Made by a program: the position numbers and the translations under genes
The notes under the pieces: model-generated
Seen by the model: the letters and a program-made list of their open reading frames with translations, nothing else
Databases searched by the model: none
Told to the model about the DNA's origin: nothing
Shown: positions 38,737 through 50,835 of the stretch, piece after piece
Layout: every line of letters begins with the position of its first letter
Position numbering within the stretch: position 1 is the first letter of the stretch
Assembly (NCBI RefSeq): GCF_029338275.1
Contig: NZ_CP119789.1
Coordinates: forward strand, 372,001 to 436,000
Origin: Haloarcula ordinaria
Lineage (GTDB): Archaea > Halobacteriota > Halobacteria > Halobacteriales > Haloarculaceae
Length of the DNA stretch: 64,000 nt
Direction of reading: 5' to 3'

Positions 38737-39090
38737 ATGGCTACAGTTGCGACGCTCCTCGATGGAGACGAGCGGGGAGTCAGTCCAGTAATCTCCGTGA
38801 TACTGATGGTCGCCATCACGGTGATTCTGTCGGCAGTGATCGCGTCCTTCGTGCTCGGCCTGGGTCAGGGCGCCGACGAGATTGCGCCACAGATCAGTTT
38901 CGACTGTGAGAGTGGCGTTCCCGTCGTGCAGGGAGGCGAGACGAACTTCGACGGCGTCGTAATCGATGCGAACGGGAACCAGTACGGCACGCTGAGCCCC
39001 GGCACTCCGCTCGCGCCCGGGCGAGTAACGTGGCAGAGTGCCGATGGCAGTCAGTCCGCCACGCTGTTCGAGGGGTGTGTAAGTTCATAA
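38737..39090 (+). CDS. Type IV pilin-like protein
   Basis: A 117-residue prepilin. The N-terminus has the haloarchaeal pilin pattern: DERGVSPVISVILMVAITVILSAVIASFVLG (residues 11-41). Prepilin peptidase should cut after the Gly before VSPVI, leaving the hydrophobic helix that drives filament assembly. The short C-terminal head contains two cysteines (FDCESG and FEGCVSS, a possible disulfide) and a beta segment NFDGVVIDANGNQYGTLSPG. AT-rich GTTTAAATATT 20-30 nt upstream is the promoter. No other pilus genes adjoin it. Confidence 0.85.
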   Translation: MATVATLLDGDERGVSPVISVILMVAITVILSAVIASFVLGLGQGADEIAPQISFDCESGVPVVQGGETNFDGVVIDANGNQYGTLSPGTPLAPGRVTWQSADGSQSATLFEGCVSS

Positions 39091-39302
39091 TCGGTCCGGC
39101 CTCTGCCATCATCGGAGGACCGTGCCGTGTGTCGCATCCCAACGGCGCGCGGCGTCGTCAGAGCGAGTGGGCCCCTCTATCGGGGACGTGTCCGCAGGTG
39201 ATGCCGTGTCGGAGTGGCGGAAGATACTATCGAGCCCATCGGCCGTGGGGGCAGGCTGTGGTCCCGCAGCACACTTAGCAGTGGCGAGCGTACCGACAGT
39301 CG

Positions 39303-40067
39303 ATGGACGAGTCTCCTTCGGCACGGCCCCAGTCACGAATACACACCGCGCCGCGAACGGATATCTCGCAGGACCAGGGTCGGTTCCGGACCCACTTCAA
39401 CTTCCCCGGCCGGGCCGTCCCCGGGCACGACGACCACGGATACGGCCCACTCGCGACCGTCGTCGAGTCGTTCATGGACCCGGGGACGCTCATCCGGATG
39501 CATCAGCACCGGAACGAAGAGATAATCTCGTGGGTCCCCGAGGACGTGATGCGCCACGACGACCGCCAAGGGAACGACCTGGTCACCGACAGCGGCCACC
39601 TGCTGGTGATGAACGCCGGCAGCGGGTTCTGGCACGCCGAGGAGACGCTGGCCGACGACCCGCCCCTGCGGATGCTCCAGATATTCGTCCGCCCGCACAG
39701 CCTCGATCTCGAGCCCGGCATCCAGCACGAGCCGATTCCCGACCCGGTTCCAAACGAGTGGCGTCACCTGTTCGGGGCGGAGGGCACCGACGCCCCGCTG
39801 TCGGTCCGTAACGAGGTCGACTGCTACGACTGCCGGCTCGAGGCCGGCGCCACGACCACGCTCCCCGCCAGGCAGGGCCGAGATACCTACTGTTACGTGT
39901 TCGAGGGCGAGGTAGAAATCGGCGGTGAGTCGGTCGGGTACACCGAGAGCGCACTCGTGACTGAGGCGACCGACGTCCCGGTGACCGGCGCCGAGGATTC
40001 GACACTCGTCGCCTTCGTCATCGACCCCGACGCGCCGGTCACGCGCCAGGGGACTATCGGTCGCTAA
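39303..40067 (+). CDS. Pirin-family bicupin
   Basis: A 254-residue protein with the pirin arrangement of two cupin domains. The N-terminal metal-site region is HDDHGYGPLATVVESFMDPGTLIRMHQHRNEEIISWV (H67, H69 type ligands), followed by LLVMNAGSGFWHAEE and LQIFVRPHSLDLEP. The second cupin starts at about residue 165 (VDCYDCRLEAGATTTLPARQGRDTYCYVFEGEVEIGGE). Pirins act as quercetin dioxygenase-like enzymes or redox-sensing regulators. The role here is unknown. ACACTTAGC about 30 nt upstream is a possible TATA box. Confidence 0.85.
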   Translation: MDESPSARPQSRIHTAPRTDISQDQGRFRTHFNFPGRAVPGHDDHGYGPLATVVESFMDPGTLIRMHQHRNEEIISWVPEDVMRHDDRQGNDLVTDSGHLLVMNAGSGFWHAEETLADDPPLRMLQIFVRPHSLDLEPGIQHEPIPDPVPNEWRHLFGAEGTDAPLSVRNEVDCYDCRLEAGATTTLPARQGRDTYCYVFEGEVEIGGESVGYTESALVTEATDVPVTGAEDSTLVAFVIDPDAPVTRQGTIGR

Positions 40068-40275
40068 CGAGCGAACTGCGTTAGGACGGGGGTTCGGTTT
40101 CATCGCGCACGGAGCGAAGGCTCTGCAATCATCCTCAGATGGCGGGTTCTGGCCGGGGTCACAGACCGCCAGCTGGTCCAGTCTGCGCGTACGCGGCACA
40201 GGCCCTCGTGAGTCCCGTTCGAAACGGACGCAGCTGGTACCCTGACCGACGCAGGATTGAGACGGTTCGAAAACA

Positions 40276-40351
40276 AGCCAAGGGCCGGATTTGAACCGGC
40301 GATGGGCGGCTCTGCAGGCCGCTGCGTTAGGCCAGACTCTGCCACCTTGGC
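40276..40351 (-). tRNA. tRNA-Cys (GCA)
   Basis: A 76-nt cloverleaf on the minus strand: acceptor GCCAAGG/CCTTGGC with discriminator U, anticodon stem GCGGC/GCCGC around CTGCAGA (anticodon GCA), and T arm GCCGG-TTCAAAT-CCGGC. U73 is a tRNA-Cys identity element. In haloarchaea this tRNA commonly trails the 5S gene of an rRNA operon. Here a protein gene lies between. CCA is not encoded. Confidence 0.93.
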
Positions 40352-40397
40352 GCACTCAGGAGTAGTCGAGTCGCTCGCTTAAGGCTAGCGAATTCGA

Positions 40398-40655
40398 CTA
40401 GCCTTCGCCCTCCGATTGGCCCGGTTCGCCGACGCCCCCGACGGGGACGGCGTTGAGAATCGACGTCCGCACGTCTTCCACGGAGTCGAACTGTTCGTCC
40501 GGGATGCGGTCCAACACGTCGACGAGCGGTTCGTCACCGTCTGCGTACTGGAGTCGGACGTCCGCGAACGCCGTCCGAACGGTCGCCTTCGGGAGCGGGA
40601 ACGTCTCCGACGCGACCAACGCGTCGAGTTCGTTCAGTTTGACCTCACGAGTCAT
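40398..40655 (-). CDS. DUF5789-type small protein
   Basis: An 85-residue acidic protein. The core VKLNELDALVASETFPLPKATVRTAFADVRLQYADGDEPLVDVLDRIP matches what I know as the haloarchaeal DUF5789 family, whose function is unknown. The C-terminus (VRTSILNAVPVGGVGEPGQSEGEG) is typical. It sits between the 5S rRNA and tRNA-Cys on the same strand, beyond a terminator-like hairpin. Confidence 0.8.
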   Translation of the reverse strand: MTREVKLNELDALVASETFPLPKATVRTAFADVRLQYADGDEPLVDVLDRIPDEQFDSVEDVRTSILNAVPVGGVGEPGQSEGEG

Positions 40656-40741
40656 GCACAGTGTCAGGTCGGGAGCGGCTTGGTTACCCGTCGCTTATCC
40701 GGTCCCGGCGCTGCCGCTCACTGCAGCCGCTGTGTACATAC

Positions 40742-40786
40742 GAAAACCCCCACGCGGAGAGCCGGCGATGACTCTCTGCGTGGGGG
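40742..40786 (-). terminator. Terminator-like hairpin after the rRNA operon
   Basis: On the minus strand the arm CCCCCACGCAGAGAG is followed by a 10-nt loop and CTCTCCGCGTGGGGG, then TTTTCG. A 15-bp GC-rich stem (one G-U-type mismatch) plus a T-run just past the 5S gene fits transcription termination of the rRNA operon. Confidence 0.65.
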
Positions 40787-40802
40787 AAGTAAGGTATGAG
40801 TG

Positions 40803-40925
40803 GTCGGCGGCGAACCGGATTTCCCAGAGGCTCGCGCACTCCAGTACTCGCCGGAACGCTGGTGGGCTTATCTTCCGTGTTCGGGATGGGTACGGGAGGC
40901 AACCCCACCGCTATGGCCGCCTTAA
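40803..40925 (-). rRNA. rrf: 5S ribosomal RNA
   Basis: The minus strand begins TTAAGGCGGCCATAGCGG and carries CCCGTACCCATCCCGAACAC (loop region), GATAAGCCCACC and AGTACTGGAGTGCGCGA, ending near CGCCGCCGACCAC. Both the sequence and the ~122-nt length match haloarchaeal 5S rRNA. The 3' end is accurate to a few nucleotides. Confidence 0.93.
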
Positions 40926-41010
40926 CGCCGAGTCACGGAGTCGAACCGTGATGGGATACCGCTCTCGGTGGTCTTCTGTCACCGTCTGATACGTGCGATC
41001 CAGTTTGCGC

Positions 41011-44031
<3,021 letters not shown>

Positions 44032-44143
44032 TGGACGCCTGGATCGCACGTACACACGGTTTCATACTCGCCCCCAAGGTGGGAGAGGTGGGCGAGTCGA
44101 CCCTTCCCAATCGCGGTTTCACCCGGATTGGTGCATCAGTCGT

Positions 44144-44176
44144 CGTACCATGTCCGAACGCCGTCCCACACTTAAG
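44144..44176 (-). promoter_or_regulatory. Promoter-like box in the spacer before 23S
   Basis: Between tRNA-Ala and 23S the minus strand reads CCCCTTAAGTGTGGGACGGC then GTTCGG. This shares CCTTAAGTGT and a downstream GTTCGG block with the upstream rRNA promoters. The initiator-like sequence seen 28-30 nt downstream of the main promoters is less conserved here. Spacer promoters are known in haloarchaeal rRNA operons. Confidence 0.6.
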
Positions 44177-44204
44177 GGGCGCGGTTCCGGGCTGGCACGT
44201 CGTA

Positions 44205-44276
44205 TGGACCCACTGGGATTCGAACCCAGGGCCTCCGCCTTGCAAAGGCGGCGCTCTCCCGCTGAGCTATGGGCCC
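44205..44276 (-). tRNA. tRNA-Ala (UGC)
   Basis: A 72-nt cloverleaf on the minus strand in the 16S-23S spacer. Acceptor GGGCCCA pairs with TGGGTCC (one G-U pair), discriminator A. Anticodon stem CCGCC/GGCGG encloses TTTGCAA (anticodon UGC). T arm CTGGG-TTCGAAT-CCCAG. This is the standard tRNA of archaeal rRNA operons. Confidence 0.96.
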
Positions 44277-44291
44277 GGCAGATCCGCATTC

Positions 44292-45970
<1,679 letters not shown>

Positions 45971-46130
45971 ATCAGATCCCATCTTGACGGCGGACCGCAG
46001 GGGTGGAATCCTCATGTACTCCGGACCTGTTTGTTACCTCGAAGCCATCTTAAAGGCTTCGAGTCGCGTCGACGAGCCGACCTCGCCGCGGTCCGATTGT
46101 GGACGAGTTTCGATGGCCCCGTCCAGGCCT

Positions 46131-46332
46131 CGTTCGCGTTCATTCCGAGTGCCCTGTTACACTTAAGGGCATCGGAACGGGTTCGCGTCGAAACCGCCCG
46201 ACGTGAACCACCTTCGCGTTTGCACCCGAACGCCCTGTTACACTTAAGGGCAACGGATGTCGTCCGGCCTGGCGGGGGGCGTCGCCCCGCGCCACGTTCG
46301 CATTTGATTCCGATGGCAGTGCCACACTTAAC
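46131..46332 (-). promoter_or_regulatory. Three tandem rRNA promoters
   Basis: On the minus strand the box CTTAAGTGT (TTAAGTGT in the farthest) occurs three times, at plus-strand positions 46161-46168, 46241-46248 and 46325-46332. Each is followed 28-30 nt downstream by an AAYGCGAASG-like block (46131-46140, 46211-46220, 46295-46304), the probable start site. The two nearer copies also share AACAGGGC. The whole 16S leader (45852-46675) holds no gene; open frames there overlap the promoters and are shadows. Confidence 0.75.
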
Positions 46333-46675
46333 CCCGTCGAACCGAACCGCCCTCGGCACGCGATTACACGGGGGAGAGAGTCTCACACTGGCACTGCTGG
46401 ACTGCTCCATCGATGCCCCTCGATAAGCTGCGGCTGGTACCCCTGGACGCCCGCGCCGCTCACGGGGCCCCTGAGCTGTCACGGTCGACCGGGCCGCAGA
46501 ACTGCCGAGGACGATAACAATAGGACGTTTCGCGTCGCGCGTGCGTGAGAGGGCAGACTGAGAGACTGAGCGCGGAGCGTTGCTGAACACGGCGAGAGTC
46601 ACAACGACTCACTGCCAGGACGGCACAGCCGCTCACGGGGACGGGTCGACAGAAGTGGCGGTCGGGTCGGCGTGT

Positions 46676-46984
46676 CTAGATGTCGTCGAGGTGTTCGACC
46701 CCCTGTTTCGAGACGTTGCCCTTGGTGATGTCACCGGGCATCCAGTCGGGCTTGTCGGCGGGAGCCTCCTCGACCCAGGCCCACGCCTCGTAGATGTGGA
46801 CCTTGTGTGTCCCCTTCTCTCTGAGTCTGATCTCCTGGCGCTCGGCCTCTGCCTCGCTGCCGGCTGGGTCGAGTCGACGGGCCGCCTTCAAGGCAGCCTG
46901 TCGGGGTGTCCCCCCGGAGAAGACGCTCGATTCGGTTCCATCCTCACGGAGCGCAAAGTTGCGCTTATCACTGTCACGTGCCAT
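46676..46984 (-). CDS. Chromosomal protein MC1
   Basis: A 102-residue DNA-bending architectural protein. DSDKRNFALREDGTESSVFSGGTPRQAALKAARRL and IRLREKGTHKVHIYEAWAWVEEAPADKPDWMPGDI match MC1 closely, including the conserved RNF, PRQAALKAA and the Trp-containing DNA-binding arm. A haloarchaeal acidic insert (DPAGSEAEAERQE) splits the two. Start MARDSDKRNF was chosen as the ATG matching family starts; the in-frame ATG nine bases upstream is unlikely. It acts as a nucleoid protein. Confidence 0.93.
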   Translation of the reverse strand: MARDSDKRNFALREDGTESSVFSGGTPRQAALKAARRLDPAGSEAEAERQEIRLREKGTHKVHIYEAWAWVEEAPADKPDWMPGDITKGNVSKQGVEHLDDI

Positions 46985-47191
46985 GGTTTTCACCGCTCCA
47001 TGTCAACTCAGCACATGACCGACCATAAATATACCCCCGGATTCGCCGGACTTGCTGCGGTACTGTTATATATTAGAAGCCGACAGGAACGATTCCGACG
47101 GCGACGTGGCTCGTCCCGTCGTGGAGGCAAGGACAACGAAGCAAGCGGGCGCATCCGACGTCGAGCGACGGCGGGACGACAGGCACGGTAG

Positions 47192-47202
47192 ACTTAAGTG
47201 TA
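47192..47202 (+). promoter_or_regulatory. rRNA-type TATA box before the AbrB-like gene
   Basis: ACTTAAGTGTA on the plus strand shares CTTAAGTGT with the rRNA promoters located about 1 kb away on the other strand. It lies about 33-43 nt before the ATG at 47235, leaving room for a short leader. Confidence 0.55.
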
Positions 47203-47234
47203 TCCTGCGGCGAAGCACCGAGTAGGATAGCTCG

Positions 47235-47432
47235 ATGGTGCGAAAAAAGAAGCTCAGCCCGAGTGGCGCCAAAGACGAAGACGGCGAGTACCACAACGTA
47301 CACATCAACATCCACGAAGACGAACTCGCAGTCGCCGGCATGGAGATCGGCGACGAAGTGTTCGTCCGGGTGCGTGACAACAAGATCATCATACAGAAAG
47401 CCGACCCCGACGAGGTCGAGCACGACTTCTAA
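47235..47432 (+). CDS. Small AbrB/SpoVT-like protein
   Basis: A 65-residue protein, MVRKKKLSPSGAKDEDGEYHN followed by VHINIHEDELAVAGMEIGDEVFVRVRDNKIIIQKADPDEVEHDF. The second half fits a swapped-hairpin AbrB fold: L.E.GI..GDEV.V...D..I.I. The lysine-rich start may contact DNA. Likely a dimeric transcription regulator. Its promoter box resembles the rRNA promoters. pyrD starts 42 nt downstream in the same direction. Confidence 0.75.
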   Translation: MVRKKKLSPSGAKDEDGEYHNVHINIHEDELAVAGMEIGDEVFVRVRDNKIIIQKADPDEVEHDF

Positions 47433-47473
47433 AGCGGTGTTCTAGTTCCGAATGACCTGACGACGATTCCCCC

Positions 47474-48526
47474 ATGAGACCCTACGATATCGCCAGACCG
47501 CTGCTCTTCTCGCTACCGGCGGAGACGGCCAACAGCGGCGTCCACAGCCTGCTCGAGGCCGTCGACGGGACGCCGCTGGCCGACGTGCTGGCGAGTCGCT
47601 ACACGGTGACCGACGACCGCCTCACGGTCGATGCCTTCGGCCAGTCGTTCGACAATCCCGTCGGCGTCGCCGCCGGGTTCGACAAGAACGCGACCATCCC
47701 GGCGGTGCTCGCCTCGCTCGGCTTTGGCTTCGCCGAGGTCGGCGGCGTGACCGCGGTGCCCCAGTCGGGCAACGCCCGTCCGCGGATGTTCCGCCTGCGC
47801 GAGGACGAGGCCATCATCAACCGGATGGGGCTGAACAACGACGGCGCGGACGTCGTCGGCGAGCGCCTCGCGAACACCGACGCCCCGTTCCCCGTCGGCG
47901 TCAACATCGCCAAGAGCGAACACGTCGGCACCGACGAGGCCCCCGAGGACTACCGCTACACGTACGAGCAGGTCGCCGAGGGCGGCGACTTCTTCGTCGT
48001 CAACGTCTCCTGTCCCAACTCCCAGGGCTTCGAGGAACTCCAGAACCGCGACGCGATGGCGGCCATCTTCAGCGAACTGCAGGACGCCGGCGCGGCCCCG
48101 CTGCTGGTGAAGCTCTCGCCGGACCTTCCGGAGCCGGCCGCCGAGGACGCGCTCGACATCGTGCGGGAACTCGACCTCGACGGCGTCGTCGCGACCAACA
48201 CCACGATGGATCGCCCGGCCAGCCTCCGCTCGCCGAACCGAGTCGAGCAGGGTGGCCTCTCCGGGAAACCCATCGAAGGGCAGGCGACCAGCATGGTCCG
48301 CTTCGTCGCCGAGCGCGTCGACGTCCCGGTCGTCGGCGTCGGTGGCATCTCGACGGCCGAGGGCGCCTACCGGAAGATTCGCGCCGGCGCGTCGCTCGTC
48401 CAGCTGTACACCGGGCTCGTCTATCGCGGCCCCAGCATCGCCCGGGAGATCAACGAGGGGCTGCTGGACCTGCTCGAAGAGGACGGGTTCGACTCCATCG
48501 AAGCCGCCGTCGGCGCGGACCTGTAA
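47474..48526 (+). CDS. pyrD: Dihydroorotate dehydrogenase (quinone), class 2
   Basis: A 350-residue FMN enzyme of pyrimidine synthesis that oxidises dihydroorotate to orotate. The N-terminal amphipathic helix region is typical of the membrane-associated class 2. Core motifs are NPVGVAAGFDKNATIPAVLASLGFGFAEVG, NRMGLNNDGAD, VVNVSCPNSQGF with the class 2 catalytic Ser of that loop, VKLSPDLPEP and GVVATNTT. The FMN phosphate site is VVGVGGISTAEGAYRKIRAGASLVQLYTGL. Length is normal. Confidence 0.95.
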   Translation: MRPYDIARPLLFSLPAETANSGVHSLLEAVDGTPLADVLASRYTVTDDRLTVDAFGQSFDNPVGVAAGFDKNATIPAVLASLGFGFAEVGGVTAVPQSGNARPRMFRLREDEAIINRMGLNNDGADVVGERLANTDAPFPVGVNIAKSEHVGTDEAPEDYRYTYEQVAEGGDFFVVNVSCPNSQGFEELQNRDAMAAIFSELQDAGAAPLLVKLSPDLPEPAAEDALDIVRELDLDGVVATNTTMDRPASLRSPNRVEQGGLSGKPIEGQATSMVRFVAERVDVPVVGVGGISTAEGAYRKIRAGASLVQLYTGLVYRGPSIAREINEGLLDLLEEDGFDSIEAAVGADL

Positions 48527-48566
48527 CGCAGCCAACGTTGAAGTTGCCGGTCGATGAACCGCCTTC

Positions 48567-49046
48567 ATGGCCGACGCGCCCCGACAGGTACACATCGCAT
48601 CGTGGGACGACCGGTTTCTCGCCTGGATAATCGACGTCATCCTGGTCGGGGCCGTCCTCGCTGGACTCGGTGAAGCCGCCGGCGTCTTCGCACTCCTGAC
48701 GGGCAGCCTCTCGCTGTCGACGCCGTTCGCCGGACTGAACGGTCTGGCACTCTTCGTCTACTGGACAGCGCTCGAAGGCTCCCAGGGCCAATCGGCCGGC
48801 AAGATGGTCATGAACATCGCCGTGACCGACGAGCGCGGCGACCCGATAGACTACACGACGGCGGCAATCGAGAGCTTCGGGAAGGCATTCTTGCTCCCGC
48901 TGGACATACTCATCGGCTGGCTCGCCTACGAAGCGGAGGGACTCCGGCTGTTCAACAAGCTCTCCTCGACCATCGTCGTCGAGACGGACGCGGACGACGA
49001 CAGTCAGCCCGAGGACGTCGAGTACGTGTACCCGAGCGAGCGGTAG
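48567..49046 (+). CDS. RDD-family membrane protein
   Basis: A 159-residue membrane protein. The RDD signature appears as DRFLAWIIDVILVGAVLAGLG (Arg then two Asp residues near the first helix). A second helix GLNGLALFVYWTALEGSQGQSAGKMVMNIAVTD carries the family's GxSxGK motif. A third helix SFGKAFLLPLDILIGWLAY precedes an acidic tail. Some RDD proteins contribute to Na+ or drug transport, but this one has no assigned role. The start matches the family. Confidence 0.8.
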   Translation: MADAPRQVHIASWDDRFLAWIIDVILVGAVLAGLGEAAGVFALLTGSLSLSTPFAGLNGLALFVYWTALEGSQGQSAGKMVMNIAVTDERGDPIDYTTAAIESFGKAFLLPLDILIGWLAYEAEGLRLFNKLSSTIVVETDADDDSQPEDVEYVYPSER

Positions 49047-49080
49047 TCGGAAACGGTCGTACAGACCCCCAGGGCCCCAC

Positions 49081-50835
49081 CTACGACAGCGCGGCCAGCC
49101 GGAACTCGAACGCGGCGACCGGCAGTTCCAGGTCGTGTTCCACGAGCACGCGCGGGTGAATCTCGCCGACGACACCCACGGACTCGCCGTCGAGGACGAC
49201 CTCGGCGGCACGCCCGTCGATGAACGACGGGTGGGTGGTCGGCGGGGTCGCCAGGTCCTTGTCGAAGGCTTCGGCGAGCGCCTGCAGCCGGGCCTTCGCG
49301 TCCTCGTAGGAGGCGTCGGTCCGCGCGAGTACCCCCGCAACGGTCCGGTGTTCTTCGGTCCCCGTGTTCTCCGAGTCGTCGAGCCCCGCTGCGAGCCCGA
49401 TTTCGGCCAGGTCCTGTGGGTAGCGCCGGTGGGTGTTGTTCTCCAGGACCATCATGAGCGAGGGGAGCGCCCACGTCCGGAGGATGGTGTAGTCCTCGCT
49501 GTAGGGCTCCTGGATGGTGACGGGGGCGGCGGCGCCGACGATATCGGCGGCGTTGTCGGCCGTCTCAGGGACCGACAGCCCCATCCGCTCGAAGTTCTCC
49601 ACCTCGTTGGTCATGTGGAAGTTCAGCAGGTCCTCGAAGCCCAGGCCCACGAGCGAGTCGCGGGCGGCGTCCTCCAGGCGCGAGCGCTCGTGGCGGCCGC
49701 CGACCGTCGAGACGTCGGGGTAGGTCGGTTCGAGCGTGTTGAACCCGAGCGCGCGGCCGATGTCGTCGACGAGGTCCAGCGGGTGGATGACGTCGACGCG
49801 ATAGGGCGGAATCGCTGTCTCGAAGGCGACGTCGCCGGCGTCGGTCTCGACCTGTTCGGCATCGAGGCCGGCGCGCTCGGCGTAGTCGATTACCTGCTCG
49901 GGGTCGAGGTCGACACCGATGATGGACTCGATGCGGTCGAGGGTCACGGTTTTCGAGCGCACCGAGAGGTCGGGCCGCTCGAGCGTCCGGCCAGCGTTCT
50001 CACCGGGGGCGTCCTCGGCGTACTCGACCTCGACGCGCTCGACCTGACCGCCACGCGCCGCCAGCGCGTAGCAGACGATGTTGCACATGTGGTCGATGGT
50101 CCACTGGTCGGTCCCGGTCATCTCGATGAAGAGGTCCCGGGAGTCCTCGCTGACCTCGGTCCGGCGGCCGTTGATGACCGGCGGGAACGAGAACAGGCCG
50201 ATGGAGTCGTAGATGGCGGGCACGCGCTCGAAGTCGGCGACGAGGTCACCGTATTTCTGCCCAGTGTCGTGGTCGGCGATGACCTCGGCCGGCGTCATCT
50301 CCGAATCCGAATCGAGGGGGACGAACGTCTCCCCGTCGGGGTCGACGCCGGTGTACCGGATCGACTTCCCGGAGCCCTCGACAGCGGCCTCACCCTTCAG
50401 CATCGTCAGGTCGTGGACGCCGATGGCGCCCTTCGCACGCTTGCGCCCCATCGTGGCGTGCAGTTTCTCCTGGAGTTGAATCAGCGACTCGAGCGCGTTC
50501 TCGCTCATGTCCAGACCGCGAACGATGGCGCCGGTGATGTACGGTCGCTCTTCTGGCTGGTCTTCGACCTCGATGGTCCACTCGGCGGTGTTCGTGTTCG
50601 GGACGTACACCCCGCGGTCGTCGCCGTAGTGGTAGCGCAGCGACCGGGCGACCCCCTCGACGGAGAGGCGGTCCAGGCGGTCGGGCGCGAACTCCAGCTG
50701 GAACTCCTCGTCGTCGGTCCAGCCCTCGAACTCCAGCCCGAGGTCGAAGAGGTCCGACTTGAGCTGGTCGTCGTCCTTCTCGTCGTGTCCGGTCAGATAC
50801 CGCAGTTCGTCAGGGTCGACGTCGACGACGGGCAT
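49081..50835 (-). CDS. pheT: Phenylalanyl-tRNA synthetase beta subunit
   Basis: A 584-residue archaeal-type PheT, shorter than the bacterial subunit because it lacks the anticodon-binding C-terminal domain. The B3/4 editing domain is around residues 95-270 (YITGAIVRGLDMSENALESLIQLQEKLHATMGRKRAKGAIGVHDL) and the B5 region follows. A class II-like catalytic core comes last (YRVDVIHPLDLVDDIGRALGFNTLEP). It charges tRNA-Phe together with PheS. The ATG overlaps the pheS stop by 1 nt. Confidence 0.95.
   Translation of the reverse strand: MPVVDVDPDELRYLTGHDEKDDDQLKSDLFDLGLEFEGWTDDEEFQLEFAPDRLDRLSVEGVARSLRYHYGDDRGVYVPNTNTAEWTIEVEDQPEERPYITGAIVRGLDMSENALESLIQLQEKLHATMGRKRAKGAIGVHDLTMLKGEAAVEGSGKSIRYTGVDPDGETFVPLDSDSEMTPAEVIADHDTGQKYGDLVADFERVPAIYDSIGLFSFPPVINGRRTEVSEDSRDLFIEMTGTDQWTIDHMCNIVCYALAARGGQVERVEVEYAEDAPGENAGRTLERPDLSVRSKTVTLDRIESIIGVDLDPEQVIDYAERAGLDAEQVETDAGDVAFETAIPPYRVDVIHPLDLVDDIGRALGFNTLEPTYPDVSTVGGRHERSRLEDAARDSLVGLGFEDLLNFHMTNEVENFERMGLSVPETADNAADIVGAAAPVTIQEPYSEDYTILRTWALPSLMMVLENNTHRRYPQDLAEIGLAAGLDDSENTGTEEHRTVAGVLARTDASYEDAKARLQALAEAFDKDLATPPTTHPSFIDGRAAEVVLDGESVGVVGEIHPRVLVEHDLELPVAAFEFRLAALS

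Noticed and set aside
40100..40345. An 81-codon frame over tRNA-Cys
   Set aside because: It translates the tRNA itself and has no independent support.
46012..46602. A 196-codon minus-strand frame upstream of 16S
   Set aside because: It covers the tandem rRNA promoters and the 16S leader and has Arg/Ser shadow composition.
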